This document shows positions 27,902 to 36,192 of a stretch of 64,000 nt of DNA, in pieces. This DNA is from Sorangium cellulosum (GTDB lineage: Bacteria; Myxococcota_A; Polyangia; Polyangiales; Polyangiaceae): contig NZ_CP012670.1 of assembly GCF_004135735.1 (NCBI RefSeq), positions 6,650,501 to 6,714,500 on the forward strand, in the 5' to 3' direction. Every line of letters starts with the position of its first letter. Position 1 is the first letter of the stretch. Under the pieces are notes generated by a model. That model was not told the origin of the DNA. It was given only the letters and a program-made list of their open reading frames with translations, and ran no database searches. Position numbers and translations under genes: made by a program.

Positions 27902-28576
27902 ATGACGGCAATCTACCTGGTCCTCGCCTACCTCCTCGGAGCGATCCCGACAGGCTACCTCTATGCGCGCCTCGTGCGAGGGATCGATATCCGCGCGATC
28001 GGCTCGGGGAACATCGGCGCGACGAACATCCTGCGCGCCTTCGGCTGGAAGCCCGGCCTCGCCGTGCTGGCCGCGGACATGGCGAAGGGCGCGGTGGTGG
28101 CCGGGCCCCTCGCGTCATGGCTCGGCGGCGCGCCGGGCGGGTGGGTCGCGGCGGCGGGCGGCCTCGCGGCGGTGCTGGGGCACGATTACACGGTGTTCCT
28201 GGGGATGAGGGGCGGCAAGGGCGTCGCGACGTCCTGCGGTGTGCTGCTCGTGCTGGCGCCGCGGTCCACGCTCGCGACGCTGGCCGTCTTCGCGGCCGTC
28301 GTGCGGGCGACCCGCAGGGTCTCCGCGGGCTCCCTCGCCGGCGCGCTCGGACTGCCCCTCTTCCTCTGGCTGCTCGGCGAGCGGCAGCCCCCGGTCCTCT
28401 GGCTCTCGCTGCTCCTCTGCGCGTTCATCTGGCTGAAGCACACCCCGAACCTCCGGCGGATCCTCGCCGGCACCGAGCCCACGATCTCGTTCGGGAGGCG
28501 GCGCGAGCCGATGCGGGACGAGGGAGGAGCCGGGGCGGCGAGCGCCGGAGCGCCCCGCGAGGACGAGCGGCGCTGA
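27902..28576 (+). CDS. plsY: Acyl-phosphate:glycerol-3-phosphate acyltransferase
   Basis: 224-residue inner-membrane enzyme for the first acylation in phospholipid synthesis, using acyl-phosphate made by PlsX. The conserved cytoplasmic loops are visible: GSGNIGATNILRAFG (motif 1), GHDYTVFLGMRGGKGVATS (motif 2) and a third near LKHTPNLRRILAGTEP. About five membrane helices. The C-terminal 40 residues are hydrophilic and longer than in short PlsY proteins. plsX is not adjacent. Confidence 0.95.
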   Translation: MTAIYLVLAYLLGAIPTGYLYARLVRGIDIRAIGSGNIGATNILRAFGWKPGLAVLAADMAKGAVVAGPLASWLGGAPGGWVAAAGGLAAVLGHDYTVFLGMRGGKGVATSCGVLLVLAPRSTLATLAVFAAVVRATRRVSAGSLAGALGLPLFLWLLGERQPPVLWLSLLLCAFIWLKHTPNLRRILAGTEPTISFGRRREPMRDEGGAGAASAGAPREDERR

Positions 28577-28609
28577 GCCCCGGACCGCGCCGCGCCCCGG
28601 GCGGCGCGC

Positions 28610-29845
28610 TCATTTGACGAGGGTCGTCGCATAGAGCACGACGCCGCGCCGGTCGATGAACTCGAAGCGCAGCGCGCGCCCCTCGAGCTGCATGTAGGCA
28701 AAGCCCTCGATCTCGTCGGTGTAGAAGAGCTGCTTCGGGTCGGTCGGGACGAGGGCAGACGCCGGGCGGGTCTTCGAGCCGGCGCCGCTGACGGCGAAGT
28801 ACGTCCCGGGGCAGCGCTCGTCGCGCCCCTTGTCGATGAACTCGAGGTTGTGATCGTGACCGGCCATGTACATGTCGGCCCCGCAGTAGATCGCCTGCTG
28901 CAGGTCGAACATCCCGGGCGGCTCGTTGTCGAAGAAGTGCTCCCCCGAGGTGTAGCGGGGGTGATGGCCGAAGACGATCTTCCAGGTGGCGTCCGACGCG
29001 GCGACCCGCGCGCTCATGTCGTCCGCCTGCTCTCCGGAGATGAAGTCGACGGTATCGATCCCGAAGAGGTGCACGTCGCCGATGCGCACGTCGTAATACG
29101 GCGCGGGCATGCGCCACTTGTCGCTCCTCCGCATGCCCGGCCCGTCCCCCACGGGCAAGAGCGTATAGGCGATCTGCGCCTGCCGCGCGCCGTTGCTGGT
29201 GGGGCCGTGGTCGTGGTTGCCGAGCACGGCGAAGAAGGGGAGGCCGTTCAGTCCTGGCCTGTCGTACGGCTGCTCGAACTTCGGCCCCCACTGCGGGTCG
29301 TCGGTGGCGAGCACGCCGTGATTGTAGAAGTTGTCGCCGTTCATCATCACGGCGTGACAGCCGCCCACCGCGAGGCATTTCTCGCTCATCCTGTCGGCGA
29401 CCTCGTTCTGCGCGAGGTTGCCCTCGCCGGTGTCGCCCACCGCGATGATGCGGACGCCGCGGCCCGCGCCCTCCGCGCCGCCCGCGCCGCCCCCGGCCCC
29501 TGCGCCAGCGGCGCCGCCCCCGGCCCCTGCGCCAGCGGCGCCGCCCCCGCCGCCCCCGACGCCCGTGCCGACCCCGGCCTCTGCGCCAGCGGCGCCGCCC
29601 CCGCCGCCCCCGCCGGCGGCCGCGGTGCTCCCGCCGCTCGTGGCGGTGCTGCCGCTCTCGCTCGCGTCGCCCGCGCCGGTCCAGGCACGCCCTGTCCCGG
29701 GCTGCGCGCCGTCGAGCAGGGTCGTCGCGAGGTCCGCTCGACCGCAGCTCACGGAGGCGACGGCTGGCCATGCGACGAGGAGGGCCGCCGCGCGCCTCAC
29801 GGCGCCGGCGAGCGGACGTGCTGTCACCGCACAAGGAGGCTTCAT
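28610..29845 (-). CDS. Secreted metallophosphoesterase (purple/tartrate-resistant acid phosphatase type)
   Basis: 411-residue exported phosphatase. Signal peptide ends around ASVSC (possible but weak lipobox). Residues ~60-125 are a Gly/Ala linker made of GGGAAGAGA-type repeats encoded by 27-bp units. The metallophosphoesterase domain follows with all metal motifs in order: VGDTGEG, MNGDNFYNHG, VLGNHDHG, VFGHHPRYTSGEH and MAGHDHNLEF. This spacing matches tartrate-resistant acid phosphatase-like enzymes. The likely role is extracellular phosphate release. Convergent with plsY, 33 bases apart. Confidence 0.9.
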   Translation of the reverse strand: MKPPCAVTARPLAGAVRRAAALLVAWPAVASVSCGRADLATTLLDGAQPGTGRAWTGAGDASESGSTATSGGSTAAAGGGGGGGAAGAEAGVGTGVGGGGGGAAGAGAGGGAAGAGAGGGAGGAEGAGRGVRIIAVGDTGEGNLAQNEVADRMSEKCLAVGGCHAVMMNGDNFYNHGVLATDDPQWGPKFEQPYDRPGLNGLPFFAVLGNHDHGPTSNGARQAQIAYTLLPVGDGPGMRRSDKWRMPAPYYDVRIGDVHLFGIDTVDFISGEQADDMSARVAASDATWKIVFGHHPRYTSGEHFFDNEPPGMFDLQQAIYCGADMYMAGHDHNLEFIDKGRDERCPGTYFAVSGAGSKTRPASALVPTDPKQLFYTDEIEGFAYMQLEGRALRFEFIDRRGVVLYATTLVK

Positions 29846-29946
29846 CAGGCGTCCATTCTATCGAAGGCTGGCCGCCGATCCTTCATCACGGCCGGACATC
29901 GACCGTCCGCGCAGGCGAGCGGGAGCGAAAGATCCTGACATTTCTC

Positions 29947-29975
29947 TTGACAGGCTCGGATCCCGAGCGTATCGA
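29947..29975 (+). promoter_or_regulatory. Predicted sigma70-type promoter TTGACA-N17-TATCGA
   Basis: Exact -35 TTGACA at 29947-29952, 17-base spacer and -10-like TATCGA at 29970-29975, in an A/T-richer patch of an otherwise GC-rich genome. It points to the unknown gene at 30107; the start of transcription would be near 29982. Confidence 0.6.
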
Positions 29976-29978
29976 AGT

Positions 29979-29993
29979 TGAACATCATTTTCA
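29979..29993 (+). promoter_or_regulatory. Fur-box-like operator over the predicted transcription start
   Basis: 15-base site TGAACATCATTTTCA matches 11 of the 14 defined positions of the Fur 7-1-7 consensus TGATAATNATTATCA. It sits four bases past the -10, where a bound repressor would block initiation. Wider arms (GTTGA at 29977-29981, TCAAC at 29997-30001) add symmetry. Confidence 0.45.
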
Positions 29994-30106
29994 ATATCAA
30001 CAACGAGACCGAAGGAACCGAGGATGCCTCCTGCCCGATGCTCATCCCGATGCGCGGCGCGCACTGCGCTCCCCTGGTCCGGCGCGCACAAGGAAGAGGG
30101 AGCCCT

Positions 30107-30538
30107 GTGAGCGCCCGCGCTCCCCTCCCGCTGGGCCTCCAGCGCCCGTCCGCCGTCGAGCCTCCGCGCGCCGAGGGCTGGCCTCCGCCGCCGCACGACC
30201 CCCGGGAACGCGAGCTGGCGCTCCTCGTCGCGGGCTGGGAGGTGCGCGTCTTCGGCGGGCGGAAGTTCGCGTATTTCGTCACGCGCGGGTTCTGGCACCT
30301 GCAGCTCTGGCACCCGGAGGCGCGCGTGTCGGTGCTGACGCCGTCGCGGCTCACGCGCGGGCTCTACGAGGCCTATCCGATCGCGAACTGGAAGGCGCAG
30401 GCGCCTGACTACGACCGGCTCGTCACGCTCCTCGGCGGGCTGGTCGCGGCGAAGCTCCCGGACCGCGCCACGCTGCTGCGCCTGGAACGCGCGCTCGTGA
30501 CCGAGGTCGTCCGCGGCAGCGGCGGGGTGCTGTCGTGA
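30107..30538 (+). CDS. Hypothetical protein, 143 aa, possibly iron-regulated
   Basis: Not recognised. The frame is open from an ATG at 29978, but that start would lie at or before the predicted transcription start. A GTG at 30107 preceded by AGGAAGAGGGA (30091-30101) is preferred. The protein has a Pro-rich N-terminus and then one compact domain (GWEVRVFGGRKFAYFV, HLQLWHPEARVSVLTPSRL, ANWKAQAPDYDRLVTLLGG) with no signal peptide or membrane segment. The only functional hint is the Fur-like site in its promoter. Confidence 0.65.
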   Translation: MSARAPLPLGLQRPSAVEPPRAEGWPPPPHDPRERELALLVAGWEVRVFGGRKFAYFVTRGFWHLQLWHPEARVSVLTPSRLTRGLYEAYPIANWKAQAPDYDRLVTLLGGLVAAKLPDRATLLRLERALVTEVVRGSGGVLS

Positions 30539-30700
30539 GGCGAGGGAGCCCGGACGGGCTCGCGCGGCCTGCGGTCCAGTCCGTCCTGTGGCCGTCCTCC
30601 ACCTCCGCTTCGAGTAGAAGCACCGGACGAAATCGCCCGGTCTTGTCCGGTGCGCCGAGCCAGGATGGGACGTAGACGCGTGCGCCGCGCCCCCGGGAGC

Positions 30701-31975
30701 TCAGTACACGCGGAACTGGCCGCTCAAGGTCAGGAGCGCAACCAGATGGAGGAGCCCCGGGTAATAGCGCGCGTCGCCGACCTGCAACTCCTCGTTCCAG
30801 GCGGCCTCGATGAACGCGGCCCGCTCCTCTGTCGTCGCGACGAGGCCGGTGACACCGTTCACGGTGACGAGCGCCGCCATCTGGCCTCCGACCATGGCCT
30901 TCCCGTCGAGCGTGTACGACGCGACGTACTTGTCGATCCCCTGCCCAGAGAAGAACGCCAGCAGCCGGTCCGCGTGCTCCACGAGCCACGGCTCCGTCCC
31001 GAACCACAGGTGGTCGATTGCCATGTTCAGCTGCGTGCGGTAGGACTCGGACCCGAAGAAGTCGGCGCCGAGCACGGGCGATCCATCGAAGTAGGCGCGC
31101 ACCGGCGTGAGCCCGGTCGTCGGATGCGCGACGCGCTTCCAGTACTCCCGCGCGCTGGCCGCGGCCTCGTACCAGAACGGGTCCCCCGTGGCCTGCGCCC
31201 AGAGCTCGTAATACGCGGGCATCTCGTTGGAGGGACGCGTGAGCTTCGACGACGCCACGTGCGGAAAATCAAACGCGAGCTTGGTCGACGTATCGAAGGT
31301 GTTCGTCACGCCGTCGACCACGCCGCCGTTCTGCTCCTCCTTGTACCGCATCACCTCGAGCACGGAGAGGGCGTCGGCGCCGTAGTCGATGGATCCGGTG
31401 TCGCTGCCCCAGCGGCCGTGCGCAAGGAGCAGCGCCATGGCGATCTGCTGCTGGCCGAACGGATCGGCGCACGGCACCGGGCCGTTCCAGGCGTCGCACT
31501 TCGACAGGAAATAGCCCTCACCCGGCCCGGACGTGAACTCCAGCTCGCTCTTCGTGTACCGCCATAGCCGGTCGAACTCATCGCGCTTGTCGAGCTGGAC
31601 CGCGATGAGCATCCCGTAGCCGATCCCCTCGGTCCGCACGTCGCCGTGATAGACATCCTCGATGTAGGCCTGGTCGTCGCCGACCTCGACGTAGATGGCC
31701 TCGTTCTCCGGGTCGCCGTAGAAGAGCTGGTCGAAGCTGGCGTCGAGCCTGTCCGCGATCTCCTCGTCCGTCAGGCCGAGCACGTCGCGGAGCGCGTTGG
31801 GGTACTCGTCAGGACCCGAGAGCGGGCGGAGGTCGTCGCTCTCGCGGGGCCGGTCGTGGCCGAGCGAGTCCACCGTGGTCCCGCACCCCGCCGCCGGCAC
31901 GACGCAAAGCGCCGCGCACACGCAGCAGGTGCGAAACGCTCCGCGGAGCCAACGGAGGAGAGCGGGGCAACGCAT
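30701..31975 (-). CDS. Glycoside hydrolase family 8 lipoprotein (endoglucanase / exo-oligoxylanase type)
   Basis: 424-residue exported enzyme. Signal peptide with lipobox PAAGC (Cys31). The GH8 (alpha/alpha)6-barrel shows DVRTEGIGYGMLIAVQLDKRDEFDRLW, holding the catalytic general-acid Glu, then FLSKCDAWNGPVPCADPFGQQQIAMALLLA and later SYRTQLNMAIDHLWFG and YVASYTLDGKAMVGGQMAALV. The DVRTEG and Asp/Gln pattern resembles reducing-end xylose-releasing exo-oligoxylanases, but endo-glucanase or chitosanase activity cannot be excluded. It lies eight bases downstream of the sigma/anti-sigma pair on the same strand, so it is probably co-transcribed and a target of that sigma factor. Confidence 0.9.
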   Translation of the reverse strand: MRCPALLRWLRGAFRTCCVCAALCVVPAAGCGTTVDSLGHDRPRESDDLRPLSGPDEYPNALRDVLGLTDEEIADRLDASFDQLFYGDPENEAIYVEVGDDQAYIEDVYHGDVRTEGIGYGMLIAVQLDKRDEFDRLWRYTKSELEFTSGPGEGYFLSKCDAWNGPVPCADPFGQQQIAMALLLAHGRWGSDTGSIDYGADALSVLEVMRYKEEQNGGVVDGVTNTFDTSTKLAFDFPHVASSKLTRPSNEMPAYYELWAQATGDPFWYEAAASAREYWKRVAHPTTGLTPVRAYFDGSPVLGADFFGSESYRTQLNMAIDHLWFGTEPWLVEHADRLLAFFSGQGIDKYVASYTLDGKAMVGGQMAALVTVNGVTGLVATTEERAAFIEAAWNEELQVGDARYYPGLLHLVALLTLSGQFRVY

Positions 31976-31982
31976 GACCCAC

Positions 31983-32756
31983 TCAGTTGTTTATGTAACG
32001 TCGGACCCTGGATGCAAGCACGCTGTTGGGATGCCGGCGCAAGAACGCCTCGGCGCGCTGCGTCGCGGCCTCGCGCCGACCGCTCCTCGCGAGCGCGTCG
32101 ATCCGCAGCACCTCGGCCTCGAGCCTCAGCAAGCCGCGCGGGTGGGCGCGCCCGTAGGCGTCGAGGTGCGCGAGGGCGCCCTGGGCGTTGCCGCTCGCGA
32201 GCGATGCGCGCGCAGCATCCAGGGCCTTCAGCTCCGTTTGCAGAGCTGCGCTGGCGCTGGACGGCTTCGCGCCCGACCTGGCCGCCGTGCTGGCACGACC
32301 GGCGCTCCGCTCGGCCGGCGCCGGGGTAGCGGGCGCCTCGGGCTGGACCGCCTCCGGAACGGGCGGCGGCGGGCGCGGCGTCGCCCTGGAGATCGGGCCT
32401 GCCAGCGCGTCGGCGAAGCGCTCGAGCGCCGCGGGCGGCGGCGCGTGGTGCGCGCGCCAGGCCAGGTATCCGGCCGGGATGCCCGCCAGCGCGCCCACGG
32501 TCGACAGCGCGACGAGGACCTTGGTCCACCCGAACGTCGCGGTGACCGCGGTCGACGACGCGGCGGTCTGCGCCGCGGAGATCGCCGGAGGCGCCGCGAG
32601 ACCGGCGGCGGAGAGCGTGGCCGCTCCGGCGATCCCCAGCGCGGCCAGGGTCTTTGCGCGTGTCTCCGGGGCCACCCGGTACGACACGCCGGCGTTCAGC
32701 AGCGCACGCTCGAGCTGACTGTCGCTCTCCTCAAGTAGGCGGCGCGGTTCGGTCAT
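31983..32756 (-). CDS. Putative membrane anti-sigma factor with TPR-like C-terminus
   Basis: 257-residue protein translated from an ATGA overlap with the ECF sigma gene. One membrane helix at about residues 78-100 (VLVALSTVGALAGIPAGYLAW) separates a ~70-residue cytoplasmic N-terminus from a Pro/Ala-rich periplasmic stalk and a C-terminal helical segment (LKALDAARASLASGNAQGALAHLDAYGRAHP, RRHPNSVLASRVRRYIN) that reads like one or two TPR units. No canonical zinc anti-sigma motif is visible, so the anti-sigma role rests on position and topology. Such sigma-plus-TPR membrane protein pairs are common in myxobacteria. Confidence 0.75.
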   Translation of the reverse strand: MTEPRRLLEESDSQLERALLNAGVSYRVAPETRAKTLAALGIAGAATLSAAGLAAPPAISAAQTAASSTAVTATFGWTKVLVALSTVGALAGIPAGYLAWRAHHAPPPAALERFADALAGPISRATPRPPPPVPEAVQPEAPATPAPAERSAGRASTAARSGAKPSSASAALQTELKALDAARASLASGNAQGALAHLDAYGRAHPRGLLRLEAEVLRIDALARSGRREAATQRAEAFLRRHPNSVLASRVRRYINN

Positions 32757-33379
32757 CGTTTCCCCTCGCTCGTGACGAGCTCGAGCGCTCGGACGCGCTC
32801 GCGAAAATCGGCCCTGGCCCTGCGGAGCCTGGAGGCCACAGTCCCCTGCGGGATCCCGAGCACGCCGGCGATCTCCACCATGCTCATCTCCTCGAACTCG
32901 TACAGCACGAACACGGTCCGCAGGTCCTCATCCATCTGATCCAGCACCTGGTCGAGCATCTGCCGGGCGCGCTTCTGGCTGGTGAGCTGCTCGGGCGTCG
33001 CCGAGTCCACGACGTCGGGCGGCTCGGCCGCCGGGACCTCGCGCCGCCGCGCCGCGCTGCGGCGCGCGTGGGCGGCGACGTGAAGCGCGATCTGGAGCAG
33101 GAAGCTCTTCTCGGCGCCCGGGCGCATGTCGTCGAGCCGCCGGGCTGCGGCGATGAAGGTGCGCTGCACCGCATCGTCGATCTCCGCGGCCGGCGTCCCC
33201 GCGTTGCGGAGCACGCGCCCGATGAAATCGACGTGCGCATCCACCAGGCGCCGCAGGCGCCGATCTCGCTCGCTCGATCGCACGGCCGGAGGCACGGTGT
33301 CCGCCGGTTCCATCTCAGGCAACGCGGCCGACGCCACGACGCCGACGCCCACGCTTCCGCTCACGACCAGAGGGGGCAT
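32753..33379 (-). CDS. ECF-type RNA polymerase sigma factor
   Basis: 208-residue sigma70-family protein with only regions 2 and 4. Region 2: VDFIGRVLRNAGTPAAEIDDAVQRTFIAAARRL; region 4 with its helix-turn-helix: MSMVEIAGVLGIPQGTVASRLRRARADF. The stretch between is Arg/Ala rich. The frame gives starts at 33379 and 33313; the latter (MEPADTVPP) yields a more usual N-terminus. It is coupled to the membrane partner downstream and followed by the GH8 gene, suggesting a signal-responsive glycan-degradation unit. Confidence 0.93.
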   Translation of the reverse strand: MPPLVVSGSVGVGVVASAALPEMEPADTVPPAVRSSERDRRLRRLVDAHVDFIGRVLRNAGTPAAEIDDAVQRTFIAAARRLDDMRPGAEKSFLLQIALHVAAHARRSAARRREVPAAEPPDVVDSATPEQLTSQKRARQMLDQVLDQMDEDLRTVFVLYEFEEMSMVEIAGVLGIPQGTVASRLRRARADFRERVRALELVTSEGKR

Positions 33380-33542
33380 GAGACCCGGTGATCATGGATT
33401 GGGTGGGAAAAGGACCAGCCCGGGCTGGAACGGAGCAGGTGCCACGCGCCGGCCGGGTCGGTGTTCCTGCCGCACGGCGTCAGGATGACGTCCATGGAAC
33501 CATAATTCCCAGGCCACGCCGGAGTGATCACGGGTGCCTGCA

Positions 33543-34523
33543 TCAAAAGAGGTGTGTGATCCCGAGGCCTACCAGCGGCGATATCACCGGCGTTTCGCCG
33601 ACGTTTACCTCGGGAGACAGGAGGATGAAACGCCGGTGAACGAGCGGCGCGCTGATGCCGGCCTCCAGCTCCACGGCCGTGCCCCCGCCGAACGAGGCCG
33701 CGGCGCGCACGAGGCCGCCGGCGCTCCACCACGACCGCACGACGGACTCCGGGTACATCACCCCGCGTCCCGTGGCCGCGAGCCAGCCGACCGCCGTCGT
33801 CGCGCACGGCTGCACGCCGAGGAACCCGGTAATCTGCCAGCGGAGCGGGCAGGCGGCGAGCGCGGCGGCGGTCCACTGGATGGCGGCGTTGCCCGCGCTC
33901 TGGAGCAGGTCGTTGCGCGCGTGGATCAGGGCGACGCCGAGGGACGGGCTGAACACGTCGTCCATGCGCTGCTGCGTCATCCGGGCGGCGAGCGCGCCGC
34001 CGAAGCTCACATGCGGCGCGACGACCTGCGTGAGCACGGCATGAGCGCCGATCTCCAGCCGGAACGGCGGCGCCTCGCGCGCCGCATCGACGGGGGGCGC
34101 CGGCTCCCGCGGCGCGGGGGCAGCGGGCGGCGGCGCGACCGGGACCGGGGGCGCGCTCTCCGCGACCACCTCGTCGACGGCGAGCGACGCGGTGAGCGAG
34201 AGCGCCTGGACCACGGTGTCGCACGAGGCGCCCTTGACGGTCCGGGTGTCCGTCTCGCCGCGCTCGTGGATCACGCGCAGCTCGCCGTGGACGCCGGAGC
34301 CGGCGCGCGAGAGCCGCACGTGGACGTTCCAGCTTCGCTCGCCCTCGGTCGCGAGGCGCACGCGGTCGGTCCGGGCGCGGAGGGCGTCGTAGAACGCCGC
34401 CGCCGTGGAGCAGCCCGCCGGGGCATCGAAGTCGATGCGGATCGGGATCGGCGCCGGCGCCGCGGCCGAGGACCAACCGAGGACGACCAGCTCGACGAGC
34501 GAGATGCCGCCACCGGGAGCCAC
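33543..34523 (-). CDS. Hypothetical beta-rich envelope protein (outer-membrane-like)
   Basis: 326-residue protein, not matched to a named family. N-terminal ~120 residues form a domain with RIDFDAPAGCSTAAAFYDAL and HVRLSRAGSGVHGELRVIHE, followed by a Pro/Ala-rich linker (~125-155) and a ~170-residue Gly-rich beta region ending in GLGITHLF, the aromatic C-terminus typical of outer-membrane barrels. Signal peptide unclear in this frame (start may be elsewhere). It lies upstream of the ECF sigma gene on the same strand with a 163-base gap; such domain pairs often accompany sigma/anti-sigma operons in Sorangium-type genomes. Confidence 0.7.
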   Translation of the reverse strand: MAPGGGISLVELVVLGWSSAAAPAPIPIRIDFDAPAGCSTAAAFYDALRARTDRVRLATEGERSWNVHVRLSRAGSGVHGELRVIHERGETDTRTVKGASCDTVVQALSLTASLAVDEVVAESAPPVPVAPPPAAPAPREPAPPVDAAREAPPFRLEIGAHAVLTQVVAPHVSFGGALAARMTQQRMDDVFSPSLGVALIHARNDLLQSAGNAAIQWTAAALAACPLRWQITGFLGVQPCATTAVGWLAATGRGVMYPESVVRSWWSAGGLVRAAASFGGGTAVELEAGISAPLVHRRFILLSPEVNVGETPVISPLVGLGITHLF

Positions 34524-34655
34524 GGGCGGAAGGTGACACGATCTGTTCGCGCCGCGCCAGACTCATGCGTCCACCGGGCAGCGGCCTCGCAAAAATCGAC
34601 CCGGGCTGCGGCGCCCGCGCGCCGTCGAGGCGTCTGCGCGGCGGTGAGGTGGCGA

Positions 34656-35303
34656 TCACGACCAGGCTCCGCTCAGCCGGGCGAGCACCTCGCGCAGCGA
34701 GGCGAGCGTCTCGTCCGCGCCGGTGAAGTCCGAGGACGCGGTGAGCGGCGACGGGACGACCCAGCACGAGAGGCCCGCGGCCTTGGCCGAGCGCAGCCCG
34801 CGCTCGGAGTCCTCGATGACGAGGACGTCGCGCGCAGCGAGCCCCAGCCGCGCGCAGGCGACCCGGTACGGCTCCGGATCCGGCTTGGCGCGCGCGTACT
34901 GCTCGCGCGTGAGCGCGAACTCGAACCACCGGAGCAGGCCCGTCGCCGCGTGCGCGCGGTGGAAGGGCTCGGGCTGGCTGCTCGTCACGATGGCCATGCG
35001 GAAGCGCGCGGCGAGCGTCGAGACGACGTGGCGCGCGTCCGGCAAGAGGGTGTCGCCGCGCGCGATCAGCTCGAGGTACCGGCGATCCCTCGCGCCGGCC
35101 AGCGAGCGCAGGCCCGCCTCGTCGACGCCGCGCGCGCTGGCGAGGTGCCAGGCCCCGCGGCTCTCGACGAGGAAGAGCCGGCGGTAGTCCTCGACCGTCA
35201 GCTCGACGCCGACCGACGCGAGCGCCTCGCGCGTGGCCTGGAAGTAGAGCCCTTCCGTGTCGACGAGGACGCCATCGTTGTCCCAGAGGATGGCCTTGAA
35301 CAT
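34656..35303 (-). CDS. HAD-superfamily hydrolase (beta-phosphoglucomutase-like subfamily)
   Basis: 215-residue phosphatase/phosphomutase-like protein. Motif I is ILWDNDGVLVDTE (the nucleophile and general-acid Asp pair), motif II Thr/Ser in MAIVTSSQPEPFHRA, motif III Lys in AKPDPEPY and motif IV VIEDSERGLRSAKAAG. The cap domain is the helical kind found after motif I in beta-phosphoglucomutase relatives. The substrate is unknown. Divergent from the ABC permease gene. Confidence 0.93.
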   Translation of the reverse strand: MFKAILWDNDGVLVDTEGLYFQATREALASVGVELTVEDYRRLFLVESRGAWHLASARGVDEAGLRSLAGARDRRYLELIARGDTLLPDARHVVSTLAARFRMAIVTSSQPEPFHRAHAATGLLRWFEFALTREQYARAKPDPEPYRVACARLGLAARDVLVIEDSERGLRSAKAAGLSCWVVPSPLTASSDFTGADETLASLREVLARLSGAWS

Positions 35304-35409
35304 CCGCCGGCCCTCCTAGCGTCGCCCCTCGAACCCGGCAAGCAGGCGCGTGCTTCTCCCGCGGGTACCACTTCCTGACGCGGCGGCTTCGCGCTACAGG
35401 CATCCCGCC

Positions 35410-36192
35410 GTGCGACCCACTCCGCTCCAGGCCGTCGCGCCGCCGCTCGCCGCGCTCGCGTTGCTGCTCGCGCTCTGGGAGGCGCTCGCGCGGGCGCTCG
35501 GCGTCCCCGCTTACCTGCTGCCGCCGCCCTCGGACATCGCGCGCGCGGGCGCGGCCGACGCGGCCGCGCTGCTCGCCGGCGCCGCCACCACGGCCAAGGC
35601 CGCGCTCGCCGGGTTCTGCCTCAGCGCCGCGGTCGGCGTGCTCGCCGCGATCGCGCTCGCCTCGTCGCGCCCGCTGGAGAGGGCGCTCTACCCGTACACC
35701 GTCTTCCTGCAGACCGTGCCGATCGTCGCCATCGCGCCGCTGCTCGTCCTCTGGTGCGGCCCCGGCCTGCGCGCGGTCGCGGTCTCGGCGTTCATCGTCT
35801 CCGTGTTCCCGGTCATCGCGAACACGCTCACCGGCCTGCGCTCCGTCGAGCCCGCGCTGCGCGACCTCTTCCGGCTCTACGGCGCCCGCCGCCTCGCCAC
35901 GCTCCGCAAGCTCGAGCTGCCGTCGGCGCTCCCCCACATCGTGACCGGGCTCCGGATCGCCGCGGGCCTCGCCGTCATCGGGGCCATCGTCGGGGAGTTC
36001 GTCGCCGGCTTCTCCGAGGGCGGCGCGGGCCTCGGGATCCTGGTCCTCTCCGCCTACCGCCAGCTGCGCACCGATCTGCTCTTCGCCGCGGTGCTGCTCG
36101 CGTCCGGGCTCGGCCTCGCGCTGTTCGGCGCCGTCGACCTCGCCGGCAGGCGGCTCTTGCGGCGCTGGCACCCTTCGGAGATCAATCGGTGA
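35410..36192 (+). CDS. ABC transporter permease, NitT/TauT (SsuC/ThiX-like) type
   Basis: About 260-residue inner-membrane permease (BPD_transp_1) with six predicted helices. The EAA-type cytoplasmic loop reads ELPSALPHIVTGLRIAAGLAVIGAIVGEF; upstream FLQTVPIVAIAPLLVLWCG is the family pattern for nitrate/sulfonate/pyrimidine-precursor transporters. The GTG at 35410 is preferred because membrane-domain similarity begins there; a GTG at 35350 would add 20 residues. Its TGA shares one base with the ATG of the binding-protein gene (TGATG). No ATPase gene follows. Confidence 0.9.
   Translation: MRPTPLQAVAPPLAALALLLALWEALARALGVPAYLLPPPSDIARAGAADAAALLAGAATTAKAALAGFCLSAAVGVLAAIALASSRPLERALYPYTVFLQTVPIVAIAPLLVLWCGPGLRAVAVSAFIVSVFPVIANTLTGLRSVEPALRDLFRLYGARRLATLRKLELPSALPHIVTGLRIAAGLAVIGAIVGEFVAGFSEGGAGLGILVLSAYRQLRTDLLFAAVLLASGLGLALFGAVDLAGRRLLRRWHPSEINR

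Noticed and set aside
24108..28118. 1336-residue minus-strand open frame covering galK and beyond
   Set aside because: Only the last 373 residues are galactokinase; the rest is Arg-rich antisense or out-of-frame sequence of galT and patatin, whose own frames carry the catalytic motifs.
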